A model generated the notes under the pieces. That model had not been told where the DNA came from and made no database searches. It was given only the letters and a program-made list of their open reading frames with translations. DNA of 40,171 nucleotides from an uncultured Chryseobacterium sp. (GTDB lineage: Bacteria > Bacteroidota > Bacteroidia > Flavobacteriales > Weeksellaceae), in the NCBI GenBank assembly GCA_913774355.1, contig CAJYGB010000028.1, positions 1 to 40,171 of the forward strand, read 5' to 3'. Position numbers and translations under genes: made by a program. Shown piece by piece: positions 15,589 through 24,404 of this stretch (the first letter of the stretch is position 1; each line of letters starts with the position of its first letter).

Positions 15589-15984
15589 TTATTTTCCGAA
15601 GAATATTTTGTCCTGTTCCTGCTGATCGTTATAAATCACCTGAAAAGTGACCGGCATATATTGATAAAGACGTTTCCAGTGTGAAATTTTAGCCCGTTTT
15701 TTAAAGCTTTCGAAAGATCGTATAAAAAGATTTTCGATCATATTTTTTACATAGGAATCTCCGCTTTTGTATATCATTTCCATCATTGTGATGTGATGGA
15801 CCATAATATTTACTTTCGATTCCTGAAGAAGCCTCCTCAAATAATTGATGGTGGACTGTATGATTCCTGCAAAATTATCCTGTATGGACAATTGGATGAT
15901 TTCGGTGCGTAGCTGTGGGTAGAAAAATTTTAAATATTCAGTCGCTTTTGCCTGATTAATCGTCTGCATTGTTACATTCTCCAT
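15589..15984 (-). CDS. Small protein of unknown function
   Basis: This 131-residue protein is predicted to be mostly helical, with no signal peptide. It contains LKFFYPQLRTEIIQLS, an amphipathic helical middle (SVYVKNMIENLFIRSF-like pattern) and a C-terminal KRLYQYMPVTFQVIYNDQQ segment. I do not recognise a family with certainty. A second in-frame Met is five codons downstream (15969). It lies between the kinase and the GntR-type regulator, all on the same strand, with gaps of about 80 to 120 nt. The gene seems real because the frame is intact, has ordinary amino-acid composition, and is the only long frame in this interval. Confidence 0.55.
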   Translation of the reverse strand: MENVTMQTINQAKATEYLKFFYPQLRTEIIQLSIQDNFAGIIQSTINYLRRLLQESKVNIMVHHITMMEMIYKSGDSYVKNMIENLFIRSFESFKKRAKISHWKRLYQYMPVTFQVIYNDQQEQDKIFFGK

Positions 15985-16064
15985 AATTAATTATTTTCCA
16001 GAGTTTCCATAGTATCGCGAAAATTGTACCAAAATCAAGCAAATTCCAAAAGTTAATAAAAATT

Positions 16065-17063
16065 TTACAGTGATTTCCGAAGGTGGAGGGTCGATTTATT
16101 TTCAATCTGTTTTTTTTCATTCTTCAGTACCATTTGCGCCAGCTTTTTTCCCATTTCCGAAAAATCTGTGGACAGCGTGGTAATGCCATTTTGTACCACC
16201 TTTTTCAGAGGCGTTTCATTATAGGAGATAATGCCGATATCTTCTCCTATGATCAGACTATTCTGGTTGCATTTTTCAATGGTCTCCACCAGCTGCCGGT
16301 CATTGGGAATAAGGAATACCTGTCCTTTTCTGAGTTTGAAATTTTTAAGATCCGGGATAACCGAATGGTTTTTATGATGTTGTTTACAGAATTTTTCAAA
16401 ACCGGTAACCATATCATAAGGTTCTTTCTGGCCGGGAAATATCAGGATATACCGGTTGTATTTCTGCAGCAGGTCCAAAACCGATTCCATCGCCGTATAG
16501 ATATTTTCCGCGAAATTCTGGTAGATACCGGAATATATCTTCAGGGATTCCCTCATCTGGTCGATGATGTATACATCATTTTTTGGAAGTTTGGCAATAG
16601 AACTTTCTACCCCCTCTACATTTGCCGCCAGGATAATGTATTTTGAGTAGTTTCCGATATTATCTGAAATCAGTTTGGAAAACATAACGGGATCAAAATG
16701 ATGGAAAAATGTATCGACCTGAACTTTTCCGGCAAGGCCTTTCAGAAAAGAGTTAAGAAGATCTTCCTTGAAAATATTCAGTTCATCGAAAAGAAGAAAA
16801 TACCGTTCGTCAAAACTGAAATCTTCCGTCCTTACATAATAGCCTTTGGCTGTAATGGATTTCACAACACCTTTCTTTTTAAGCTTTTCATACGCCAGGA
16901 GAACCGTATCTCTGGATATTTTATGTTCTATGCAGATTTTATTTACAGAAGGCAGTTTATCGTTGCGCAAAAGCTTTTTTTCGATAATAGCTTTTTCAAT
17001 GCTGGACATGATTTGCTGGTAAAATGCAACAGAGCTTTCTTTATCGATGTGGATGAATTTCAT
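16065..17063 (-). CDS. GntR-type regulator with sugar-binding-like domain
   Basis: From the chosen ATG this is 332 residues. An N-terminal GntR winged helix (about 1-75) shows VAFYQQIMSSIEKAI, NDKLPSVNKICIEH and SRDTVLLAYEKLKKKGVV. A periplasmic-binding-protein/LacI-like effector domain follows, with YIILAANVEG, VYIIDQM and LIIGEDIGIISYNETPL. This architecture is typical of Bacteroidota sugar regulators such as AraR-like proteins. The frame extends 25 codons further upstream (17138), but that stretch (KYIKFVVHCKPI) does not fit the family and overlaps the likely promoter. The gene is divergent from galKT, and direct repeats lie between the two, so it probably represses both in the absence of a sugar ligand from the PUL. 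Confidence 0.85.
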   Translation of the reverse strand: MKFIHIDKESSVAFYQQIMSSIEKAIIEKKLLRNDKLPSVNKICIEHKISRDTVLLAYEKLKKKGVVKSITAKGYYVRTEDFSFDERYFLLFDELNIFKEDLLNSFLKGLAGKVQVDTFFHHFDPVMFSKLISDNIGNYSKYIILAANVEGVESSIAKLPKNDVYIIDQMRESLKIYSGIYQNFAENIYTAMESVLDLLQKYNRYILIFPGQKEPYDMVTGFEKFCKQHHKNHSVIPDLKNFKLRKGQVFLIPNDRQLVETIEKCNQNSLIIGEDIGIISYNETPLKKVVQNGITTLSTDFSEMGKKLAQMVLKNEKKQIENKSTLHLRKSL

Positions 17064-17068
17064 ACTAA

Positions 17069-17170
17069 ATCTGGTAGTAAAACTGTAAAAACTGGTAGGT
17101 ATTGGTTTGCAATGTACCACAAACTTTATATATTTCAAAAACAGTTAACAAATAATTAACATATCTGGTT
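17069..17170. promoter_or_regulatory. CTGGT direct repeats, candidate GntR operator
   Basis: CTGGTAG occurs at 17071-17077 and 17092-17098, 21 bp apart (two helical turns). A third CTGGTT starts at 17165, 73 bp farther (about seven turns). ATTGGT at 17101 may be a degenerate copy. The first two lie just after the predicted start of the regulator transcript, where a repressor would block its own gene. The outermost could serve the divergent galKT operon. Confidence 0.4.
17109..17141 (-). promoter_or_regulatory. Probable promoter of GntR-type regulator gene
   Basis: On the minus strand TTTTTG (17141-17136) is followed after exactly 19 nt by TACATTGC (17116-17109). This is close to the Bacteroidota TTTG-N19-TAnnTTTG arrangement, with a degenerate -7. 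Predicted initiation is near 17102, next to the CTGGTAG repeats. Confidence 0.35.
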
Positions 17171-17351
17171 ATTTAACTAAAAGACTGTTACTTATGGTAT
17201 TTTTAAAAGTCATTTAAATATGTTTTTTTAAATAATTTTTAAGGATATAGGTAAAATTAAAGAATGTTGATGGTTTTTTTGGTGATCTTTTAGTAAGATG
17301 GCAATAAATACAAAGTATGGTTATAATTAATTAATAATGTAATGATGATTG

Positions 17352-19685
17352 ATGATGAATAATACAGCACAGCAACGTACTCCGGTAGAACAAATAGATA
17401 ACAGAAAACAATTAGTAAAAAACATGGACAATAAACTGGTTAATTCCACGGTACAGGCATTTCGGAAACAATTCGGAGAAGATCCGGACTCTATTTTTAT
17501 GTCTCCGGGCAGAATTAACATCATTGGTGAACACGTAGATTACAACCATGGGTTTGTACTTCCGGCAGCCATTGATAAATATATATGCTTTGCCGTGAAA
17601 TTATCCGATTCGGAATCAGGTGAATTCTATGCAGCTGATCTGGATCAGCATTTTGTAGTAAACATACATAATGAGCTGAAGCCTGTATCACAAAAGTGGG
17701 TGAACTATATGCTCGGCGTTATTCATGAAATAAAAAAGCAGGGGAAAAAAATCGGGGGTTTTAAAATTGCGGTAAGCAGCGATATTCCAATGGGTGCCGG
17801 ACTTTCGTCTTCAGCAGCTTTGGAATGCGGATTCGCCTTCATGCTTAACAGTATTTATCAGCTAGGGATTACCAGAGAGGCAATTACACTTATAGGGCAG
17901 GCTGCAGAACACAATTTTGCCGGGGTTAAATGCGGAATTATGGACCAGTTTGCATCTGTATTCGGCAAAGAGGAAAAAGTAATTAAGCTCAACTGTTCCA
18001 CCCTCGAATATGCTTATTACGATGCAAAGCTCGACGATCACTGTTTTGTGCTTTTCGACAGCTGTGTGAAGCACAGCCATCTGACGTCAGGCTATAACGA
18101 CCGGAGAAATGAAGTTGATCGCGGAATCAATATCATAAAGGCCAGTTTTGCTGAAGTGAAGGATTTCAGGGATGTCACCCATGATATGCTGGAATACCTG
18201 AAGGCAGACCTGGGGGAAATCATTTTCAGACGTTGCCGGTATGTAATAGAAGAAATAAGCAGGGTAGAAGAAGCCGCCTTTGCTTTGCAGAACCAGGACT
18301 TTAAAAGATTGGGAGAACTTCTTAATGAAACCCATCGAGGCCTTTCTCAGGATTATGAGGTAAGCTGCAGGGAACTGGATTTCCTGGTAAAAGAAACCTT
18401 AAAAGAAAAAGGGGTCTGCGGGGCGAGAATGATGGGCGGAGGCTTCGGCGGATGTTCCATTAACCTTATTAAAAAAACGGAAGCCGGCAATATCATTGTC
18501 TCGGTTCAGAAAAAATATAAAGAAACTTTCGGAATAGAGATGAAAGTATATCAGGTGAATATTTCAGAAGGCACCCACCAATATAAGGAAAATCAGAAAG
18601 CCACATTTAATCGTACTGAGCATCCGCACCGCCGTTACAATCCTCTTTTGGACGAATGGGTGCTTGTTTCTCCACAAAGAGCCAAACGTCCGTGGCAGGG
18701 CCAGCAGGAAACGGTGGCTGAAGAAAAACGCCCCCAACACGATGGGTCCTGTTACCTGTGTCCGGGAAATACCAGAGTAAACGGAGATATAAACCCGGAT
18801 TACCAAGGGGCATTTGTCTTTAGAAATGATTTTCCGGCCCTGTTAAATGAAGACGTACATTTTCACCAGCAGGATCAGGATGAACTTTTCAGAATAAACC
18901 CTGAAAGAGGAATTAACAGAGTGATCTGTTTTTCGGAGGACCACAGTCTTACGCTTCCGGAAATGAAAACGGAAGATATTGAAAAGGTCATCACAGTCTG
19001 GCAGGAAGAATATAAAACACTTGGAGCGATGGATTACATCAACCATGTGCAGATTTTTGAAAACAAAGGCAGTGTGATGGGGTGCAGCAATCCGCATCCG
19101 CACGGCCAGGTATGGGCACAGTCTTCTGTTCCCGTGCAGGTAGCCAAGACACAGCGAAACCTTAAAAAGTATTATGATAAACATGCACGGACGCTGCTGG
19201 AAGATTACCTGAAAAAAGAAACTGAAAAATCGGAAAGGATCGTATTGGAAAATGAATCTTTCACTGCGCTGGTGCCCTTCTGGGCAGTATGGCCTTATGA
19301 AACCATGATCATCAGCAAAAGAAAGATCGGCAGTATCCTGGAGTTGTCGGATGAAGAAAAGAAATCGTTTGCGGCCATTCTTAAAGACCTCACCATACGG
19401 TATGATAATCTTTTTGAAACATCGTTTCCGTATTCTGCAGGAATCCATCAGGCACCTACTGACGGAGAAAATCATCCGGAGTGGCATTTTCATATGCATT
19501 TTTACCCACCTTTGCTCCGTTCGGCAAGTGTGAAAAAATTTATGGTGGGATATGAGATGCTGGCTGAAGCCCAAAGGGATATTACGCCTGAGCAGAGTGC
19601 TGAAATATTGAGGAAACTTTCTCCCGTTCATTACAAAGCAAAGGGCGACCGTCATTTTTCCCCGGCGTTGGCTGAAGACCTGTAA
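17352..19685 (+). CDS. Fused galactokinase / galactose-1-P uridylyltransferase
   Basis: A single frame encodes two Leloir-pathway enzymes (777 residues from the ATG). The galactokinase part (about 1-405) has GHMP motif I PGRINIIGEHVDYN (about 52-65), ATP loop GAGLSSSAALE (about 148-158) and motif III MMGGGFGG (about 360). After a roughly 10-residue linker the GalT part (about 416-765) begins exactly at its usual N-terminus (FNRTEHPHRRYNP). It has a CYLC zinc pair, active-site His582-Pro-His584 followed by GQ, and the late HFHMHFYPP segment. No start codon lies at the junction, so the fusion is not two overlapping genes. It would convert galactose to UDP-galactose without releasing galactose-1-phosphate far from the second site. 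The ATG at 17424 is an alternative start that fits the galactokinase family better. The PUL follows directly. Confidence 0.92.
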   Translation: MMNNTAQQRTPVEQIDNRKQLVKNMDNKLVNSTVQAFRKQFGEDPDSIFMSPGRINIIGEHVDYNHGFVLPAAIDKYICFAVKLSDSESGEFYAADLDQHFVVNIHNELKPVSQKWVNYMLGVIHEIKKQGKKIGGFKIAVSSDIPMGAGLSSSAALECGFAFMLNSIYQLGITREAITLIGQAAEHNFAGVKCGIMDQFASVFGKEEKVIKLNCSTLEYAYYDAKLDDHCFVLFDSCVKHSHLTSGYNDRRNEVDRGINIIKASFAEVKDFRDVTHDMLEYLKADLGEIIFRRCRYVIEEISRVEEAAFALQNQDFKRLGELLNETHRGLSQDYEVSCRELDFLVKETLKEKGVCGARMMGGGFGGCSINLIKKTEAGNIIVSVQKKYKETFGIEMKVYQVNISEGTHQYKENQKATFNRTEHPHRRYNPLLDEWVLVSPQRAKRPWQGQQETVAEEKRPQHDGSCYLCPGNTRVNGDINPDYQGAFVFRNDFPALLNEDVHFHQQDQDELFRINPERGINRVICFSEDHSLTLPEMKTEDIEKVITVWQEEYKTLGAMDYINHVQIFENKGSVMGCSNPHPHGQVWAQSSVPVQVAKTQRNLKKYYDKHARTLLEDYLKKETEKSERIVLENESFTALVPFWAVWPYETMIISKRKIGSILELSDEEKKSFAAILKDLTIRYDNLFETSFPYSAGIHQAPTDGENHPEWHFHMHFYPPLLRSASVKKFMVGYEMLAEAQRDITPEQSAEILRKLSPVHYKAKGDRHFSPALAEDL

Positions 19686-19738
19686 TAATCTGAATACATT
19701 AAAAATAAAACTAAATAGAATCAACTTAAAAACTGAGT

Positions 19739-22531
19739 ATGAATAAAATTTTACTAAAAAGGAACAAAGCCCCGATTGGGTTCTCTGTTTCCGGGAAAAC
19801 CTGTGCTGCGGCATTTTTTCTTTTGTTCGAAGTCATGAATGCCCAAAAAACAGGGAATACGAAACCTGCCAGTGACTCTGCCAAGACTAAAGTTCTGGAA
19901 GAAGTCGTGGTAGTAGGCTATGGAACGCAGAAAAGGAAAGATATTACCGGATCTGTAGCTTCTGTCCCAAAAGATCGTTTTCAAAATTTGCCCATAACCA
20001 ATATTACCCAAGCGATGCAGGGTACTACAGCAGGGCTTAGCATTGCAATAGGATCTTCGGTTCCCGGGAGTACAGGATCTTTCCAAGTTCGAGGACTCAA
20101 TTCTATAACGGCAAGTAAAACACCACTTATTGTGATGGATGGTTCCATATTTTATGGCTCGTACAACGATATTAACCCCCGGGATGTAGAATCCATACAG
20201 GTCTTGAAAGATGCTTCTGCCGCAGCCATCTACGGAACCTCAGGGACAAACGGTATTATTTTGGTTACGACCAAAAGAGGAAAAACCGGAAAACCGTCTA
20301 TCAGCTATAGTGTATCCAGTTCAATAGATGACATCGCGCACAAGCTGTCACCCTTGGGGCCGGAAGCCTACTTACAGAAGTATGCAGATTATATCCGTGA
20401 GCGGGGTTTAACACAAACACAAGTGCTGCCCAACCAGAGTGAAATCGATAATTATAATAAAGGAATTACAACAGATTGGCTGAAGACCGTTACCCAGCCC
20501 GGAAGCACGAACGAACATAATTTGAATATTTCTGGAGGAACGGAAAATGTGAAATATTACGTGTCCGGAGGATATCTTGATCAGGACGGAGTAGTAAAGG
20601 GATATCAGTATCAGCGGTTCAGCTTCAGAACCAATTTGGATATTACAATAAACAAATGGCTGAAAACAGGAACTAATGTTTTCTTTGTTAACAACAACTA
20701 TAGTGGCGGAAGAGCCAATCTGCTTTATGCTACCGCCATGAGTCCGTATTCCGTACCATATAATGCTGATGGAAGTTATAACATTTTCCCGATGAGTCCG
20801 GAGTTGCTGTATACCAATCCTTTGTTAGGTCTTGCAACAGAACGTAAGTCCGTAGCCAAAAACTTTTCCGGAAATGCATATATGGAAATCAATCCGGGGA
20901 TTAAAGGGTTAAGCTACAAAATGATTGCCACCTATGCTCTTAATACCAATGCTACCGGTAGTTATACGGGAAGAAAAGCAAACGATAATGTTGGAACTGC
21001 AACGAAATATGATAACCAATATGATGACTGGAATTTGGAAAATATCCTGACCTATAACCGGGAATTCGGAAAACATCATGTGGATGCAACTTTATTGTAT
21101 GGTGTCTATGAAAAGAAATTCAATGACACGTGGGCTCAGGGAATAGGATTCTTTACGGATGATTATTCGTACAATAATATCGGAGCTGCCACATCAAAAA
21201 ATGCATCCTCTTCTGCTTCGAGAAAATCACAGCTTTCCCAAATGGGCAGAATCAATTACTCTTATGACGGCAGGTATTCATTAAGTTTTACCACCCGTAG
21301 GGATGGTGCTTCCCCATTTGGTGCAAACACAAGCAAATATGCGGTATTTCCGGCAATGGCTTTGGGATGGAATATTAATAATGAAAGTTTCCTCAAAAAC
21401 TCTAACTGGATTGAACAGTTGAAACTGAGATTCTCTTTAGGAGAAACCGGTAATCCTGGTATTGACTCTTATGGAACATTAACTCTTTTAGGAACATCCC
21501 TTTATCCGTTCAGTGGTAGTGTTCTTACCGGAACTTATCTGGGAGGCATCGGGAATGCCAATCTGAAATGGGAAACCACTAGAACCATGAACATCGGTTT
21601 GGATTTTAGTTTCCTAAACCACAGAGTCAGTGGTTCCGTAGATCTATACCAGAGTAAAACAAGAGATTTGCTATTGCAAAGAAACATTCCTAACATTACC
21701 GGGACCAGTAGCATTATTGACAACATCGGAAAGCTGGAGAATAAAGGTATAGATGTTTCCTTGAACACGGTAAACATCAAAACAGAAAACTTCAAATGGG
21801 AAACCGGTATTGTCTTCTCAGCATACAAGAACAAGATTACAGAACTGTACGGAGATGGCAAAGATGATATTGCCAACGGATGGTTTATCGGGCAATCTTT
21901 AGGAGCGGTTTATACCTATAAGATGGTCGGTATATGGCAGCAAGGGGAAGATCCTTCCAAATGGGATCCTACTGCAAAACCGGGAGATATTAAATTTGCA
22001 GACACGAACGGTGACGGAAAGATAACAGCTGAAGATAGGGTTATTCAGGGGAAAACTTTACCAGATTGGACAGGAGGACTTACTAATACGTTCACCTATA
22101 AAAATGTTTCGTTAAGTATTTTTATCCAGACGGTTCAGGGACTTCTTAGAGGAAATAATGACATTAGTTACGGCGACGAAATCGGAAGGAGAAATACTCC
22201 TCAGCAAGTAGGCTACTGGACTCCTGAAAATCAAAGTAATGATTGGCCTTCACTAGTCTATAACAATACAAGAGGATATTGGTTTCCAAGAGATGCAAGT
22301 TACGTAAGGCTTAAAGACATAAGATTAAGCTACAACTTCCCGGCTTCTCTGTTAGAGAAAACAAAGATCCAGAACCTGGTGATCTATGTTGCCGGAAGAA
22401 ATCTGTATACCTGGACCAAGTGGATTGGCTGGGATCCTGAAAGCAATCAGTCTCCGAGGGGATCAGGAGATTTTAATAATAACTACCCTTTAGCACGTAA
22501 TTTTGCAATAGGATTAAACATAACATTATAA
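19739..22531 (+). CDS. SusC/RagA-family TonB-dependent outer-membrane transporter
   Basis: This 930-residue protein has a signal-like N-terminus (FFLLFEVMNAQ), a TonB-box-like EEVVVVGYG, a plug domain (VRGLNSIT, PLIVMDG, INPRDVESIQVLKDASAAAIYGT) and a beta-barrel ending NFAIGLNITL. It would import arabinogalactan oligosaccharides with the SusD partner encoded next. It lacks the N-terminal CarboxypepD_reg-like domain that most SusC proteins carry, since the plug follows the signal peptide after only about 30 residues. This makes it shorter than the usual 1000 or so residues. The gene starts 53 nt after galKT and 9 nt before susD. Confidence 0.93.
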   Translation: MNKILLKRNKAPIGFSVSGKTCAAAFFLLFEVMNAQKTGNTKPASDSAKTKVLEEVVVVGYGTQKRKDITGSVASVPKDRFQNLPITNITQAMQGTTAGLSIAIGSSVPGSTGSFQVRGLNSITASKTPLIVMDGSIFYGSYNDINPRDVESIQVLKDASAAAIYGTSGTNGIILVTTKRGKTGKPSISYSVSSSIDDIAHKLSPLGPEAYLQKYADYIRERGLTQTQVLPNQSEIDNYNKGITTDWLKTVTQPGSTNEHNLNISGGTENVKYYVSGGYLDQDGVVKGYQYQRFSFRTNLDITINKWLKTGTNVFFVNNNYSGGRANLLYATAMSPYSVPYNADGSYNIFPMSPELLYTNPLLGLATERKSVAKNFSGNAYMEINPGIKGLSYKMIATYALNTNATGSYTGRKANDNVGTATKYDNQYDDWNLENILTYNREFGKHHVDATLLYGVYEKKFNDTWAQGIGFFTDDYSYNNIGAATSKNASSSASRKSQLSQMGRINYSYDGRYSLSFTTRRDGASPFGANTSKYAVFPAMALGWNINNESFLKNSNWIEQLKLRFSLGETGNPGIDSYGTLTLLGTSLYPFSGSVLTGTYLGGIGNANLKWETTRTMNIGLDFSFLNHRVSGSVDLYQSKTRDLLLQRNIPNITGTSSIIDNIGKLENKGIDVSLNTVNIKTENFKWETGIVFSAYKNKITELYGDGKDDIANGWFIGQSLGAVYTYKMVGIWQQGEDPSKWDPTAKPGDIKFADTNGDGKITAEDRVIQGKTLPDWTGGLTNTFTYKNVSLSIFIQTVQGLLRGNNDISYGDEIGRRNTPQQVGYWTPENQSNDWPSLVYNNTRGYWFPRDASYVRLKDIRLSYNFPASLLEKTKIQNLVIYVAGRNLYTWTKWIGWDPESNQSPRGSGDFNNNYPLARNFAIGLNITL

Positions 22532-22540
22532 ACGATAATT

Positions 22541-24211
22541 ATGAAAAAAATAATAAAATCAACATTTATCCTGATGCTACCGCTTTTCATTGCGAGTTCG
22601 TGTAGCGATTCTTTTTTGGACGAAAATCCGCCATCTGCCATTAGTGCTGACAAAATGGATAATAAGCTTACATTACAAGCTGCCGTTATTGGGCTCTACC
22701 AGAACTTAAGCAACTACTATACACAGAGTGATTGGCAAGGTTGGGTATCTGTATGGCAGGTAGGTACTGATATTGTATGGCCGCAGGAGATACAGGGAGT
22801 AGAAATCCCTTATTATAATTATTCTTTGCTTACCTCTACAGACGCGGCGGCGGCTAGGCTTTGGGCGCATAACTACAATATCATCAGAAATGCCAATGCT
22901 ATTATTTACAATATTGATAATACTCCTATTTCTGATATGACTGATGAAGAAAAGAGAGTATACTCCGCAGAAGCTAAATTTTTCAGAGCCTATGCTTACA
23001 ATAGTTTGGTGACGTTTTATGGAGCAGTTCCTTTAATTACTCAACCTATCATAACACCCAGATATGATTTTGTTAGAACTCCGCTTGATCAGGTTAATGC
23101 ACAGATTAAGACAGACCTTTTATATGGTGTCAGCAATTTAAGGGATGTTGACGGGAAAATTAATAGTCAATCTGTTCCGGAACAACGTATAACAAAAGAT
23201 GTAGCCAGGCAGTTATTGGCGAAAGTATATTTAAGAACCAATGAGCCGGCTTTGGCAGAAGCACAATGCGATGCCATTATCAACAGTGGAAAATACTCTT
23301 TGATCAATGCAAGATATGGTGTGAAGGCAAGCAACCCGGGAGATTATTTCTCTGACATGTTCTTCAAAGGAAACCAGCGCAGGTCTCAGGGGAATAAAGA
23401 AGCCATCTGGGTATTGGAGAATGAAAACCCGAGCATTGTTGTGAACGGAAGCAGTGGAAGTCCTCAGCAGCGTCGTGTATGGGGTGGTGGTTATCATAAT
23501 ATCAATGGGATGGTTCCTGCAGACACACTGGGAGGAAGAGGGCTTTCCAGAATCCGCCTCAATAACTGGGTATTGTACAAGCTATATTCCCAAGGCGATA
23601 TGAGAAACTCCAAATATACCATCCACAGACAGCATTATTTTAACAATCCTGCTTCAAAATACAATTCCATTAAGGGGCTTCCGGTTCCTTACGGACAAAA
23701 TGCACAATACACCTTGTCAGACGGAACCACTGTCAATATAGCCAAATCTGATACGCTTGCTAAAATCAATCCATACACCTTAAAGTGGGGTGCTTATGAT
23801 CCTAATGACGTATTCGGTTTCGGAATGTGGAAAGATTTTATTATCATGAGGTTAGGCGAAACCTATCTGCTGAAAGCCGAAGCCCAGGTAAAACAGGGAA
23901 ATACCTCAGGAGCGGCGGCATCCATCAACGTACTGCGTACCCGGGCACAGGCCCCTCAGGTATCTGCTTCCCAGATGACCTTAGACTTTGTGCTTGACGA
24001 AAGGGCAAGGGAATTATTGGCAGAAGAAAACAGAAGAGAGGAACTCGTAAGAACCAAAACCCTGCTTCAGCGGGTAGCGGCACATAATACCGACGGCCCG
24101 TCCCAGAGACAGATTGTAGGGCTTACGGCAAACAATCTTTTATTGCCGATCCCCTTGAATGAGATCCAGCTCAACAGCCAGGCCGTTCTTGAACAGAATC
24201 CCGGATATTAA
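22541..24211 (+). CDS. SusD/RagB-family surface glycan-binding lipoprotein
   Basis: This 556-residue lipoprotein has its lipidation Cys at about 21 (FIASSC), followed by DSFLDENPPSA, the standard SusD opening. TPR-like helices are seen in AEAKFFRAYAYNSLVTFYGAVPLI and DVARQLLAKVYL. The C-terminal SusD core has GETYLLKAEAQVKQGN, RTRAQAP and LDERARELLAEENRREELVR, ending with the NNLLLPIPLNEIQLN segment. It would cap the SusC barrel and bind the glycan on the cell surface. It starts 9 nt after susC. No SusE/SusF-type extra binding protein is found in the window. Confidence 0.95.
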   Translation: MKKIIKSTFILMLPLFIASSCSDSFLDENPPSAISADKMDNKLTLQAAVIGLYQNLSNYYTQSDWQGWVSVWQVGTDIVWPQEIQGVEIPYYNYSLLTSTDAAAARLWAHNYNIIRNANAIIYNIDNTPISDMTDEEKRVYSAEAKFFRAYAYNSLVTFYGAVPLITQPIITPRYDFVRTPLDQVNAQIKTDLLYGVSNLRDVDGKINSQSVPEQRITKDVARQLLAKVYLRTNEPALAEAQCDAIINSGKYSLINARYGVKASNPGDYFSDMFFKGNQRRSQGNKEAIWVLENENPSIVVNGSSGSPQQRRVWGGGYHNINGMVPADTLGGRGLSRIRLNNWVLYKLYSQGDMRNSKYTIHRQHYFNNPASKYNSIKGLPVPYGQNAQYTLSDGTTVNIAKSDTLAKINPYTLKWGAYDPNDVFGFGMWKDFIIMRLGETYLLKAEAQVKQGNTSGAAASINVLRTRAQAPQVSASQMTLDFVLDERARELLAEENRREELVRTKTLLQRVAAHNTDGPSQRQIVGLTANNLLLPIPLNEIQLNSQAVLEQNPGY

Positions 24212-24256
24212 TATCATGCAAAACACATTAATTTTCTTCTTATATAGTTTATTTTT

Positions 24257-24284
24257 AAGTAATGCTCTGCAAAGGGCATTACTT
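24257..24284 (+). terminator. Stem-loop between susD and enzyme genes
   Basis: AAGTAATGC and GCATTACTT pair perfectly (9 bp) around a 10-nt loop, followed by a short TT tail. It lies in the 193-nt gap before the GH43 gene. Leaky stem-loops after susCD are common in such operons and set higher expression of the transporter than of the enzymes. Confidence 0.6.
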
Positions 24285-24404
24285 TTCCTACAAAAACGAT
24301 TTTCAGGAAAAAAGTTTTATAAAGCACAGATGATGTTGAATAAATTATGATAAATTGATCAGGAAAATGGAGTTTGAAAAATGGTTTCACAAAATAACAG
24401 TCAT

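Noticed and set aside
17271..17351. A galKT promoter at TTTTTTTGG near 17272-17282
   Set aside because: No TAnnTTTG-like element lies at the proper distance downstream, so no promoter can be assigned.
18843..19814. 323-residue minus-strand frame opposite GalT and the SusC start
   Set aside because: Its Phe/Arg/Cys-rich composition resembles no protein, it covers the conserved GalT coding region, and it crosses the galKT-susC gap.
19754..20086. 110-residue minus-strand frame at the start of susC
   Set aside because: It lies antisense to the signal peptide and plug domain and has no recognisable features.
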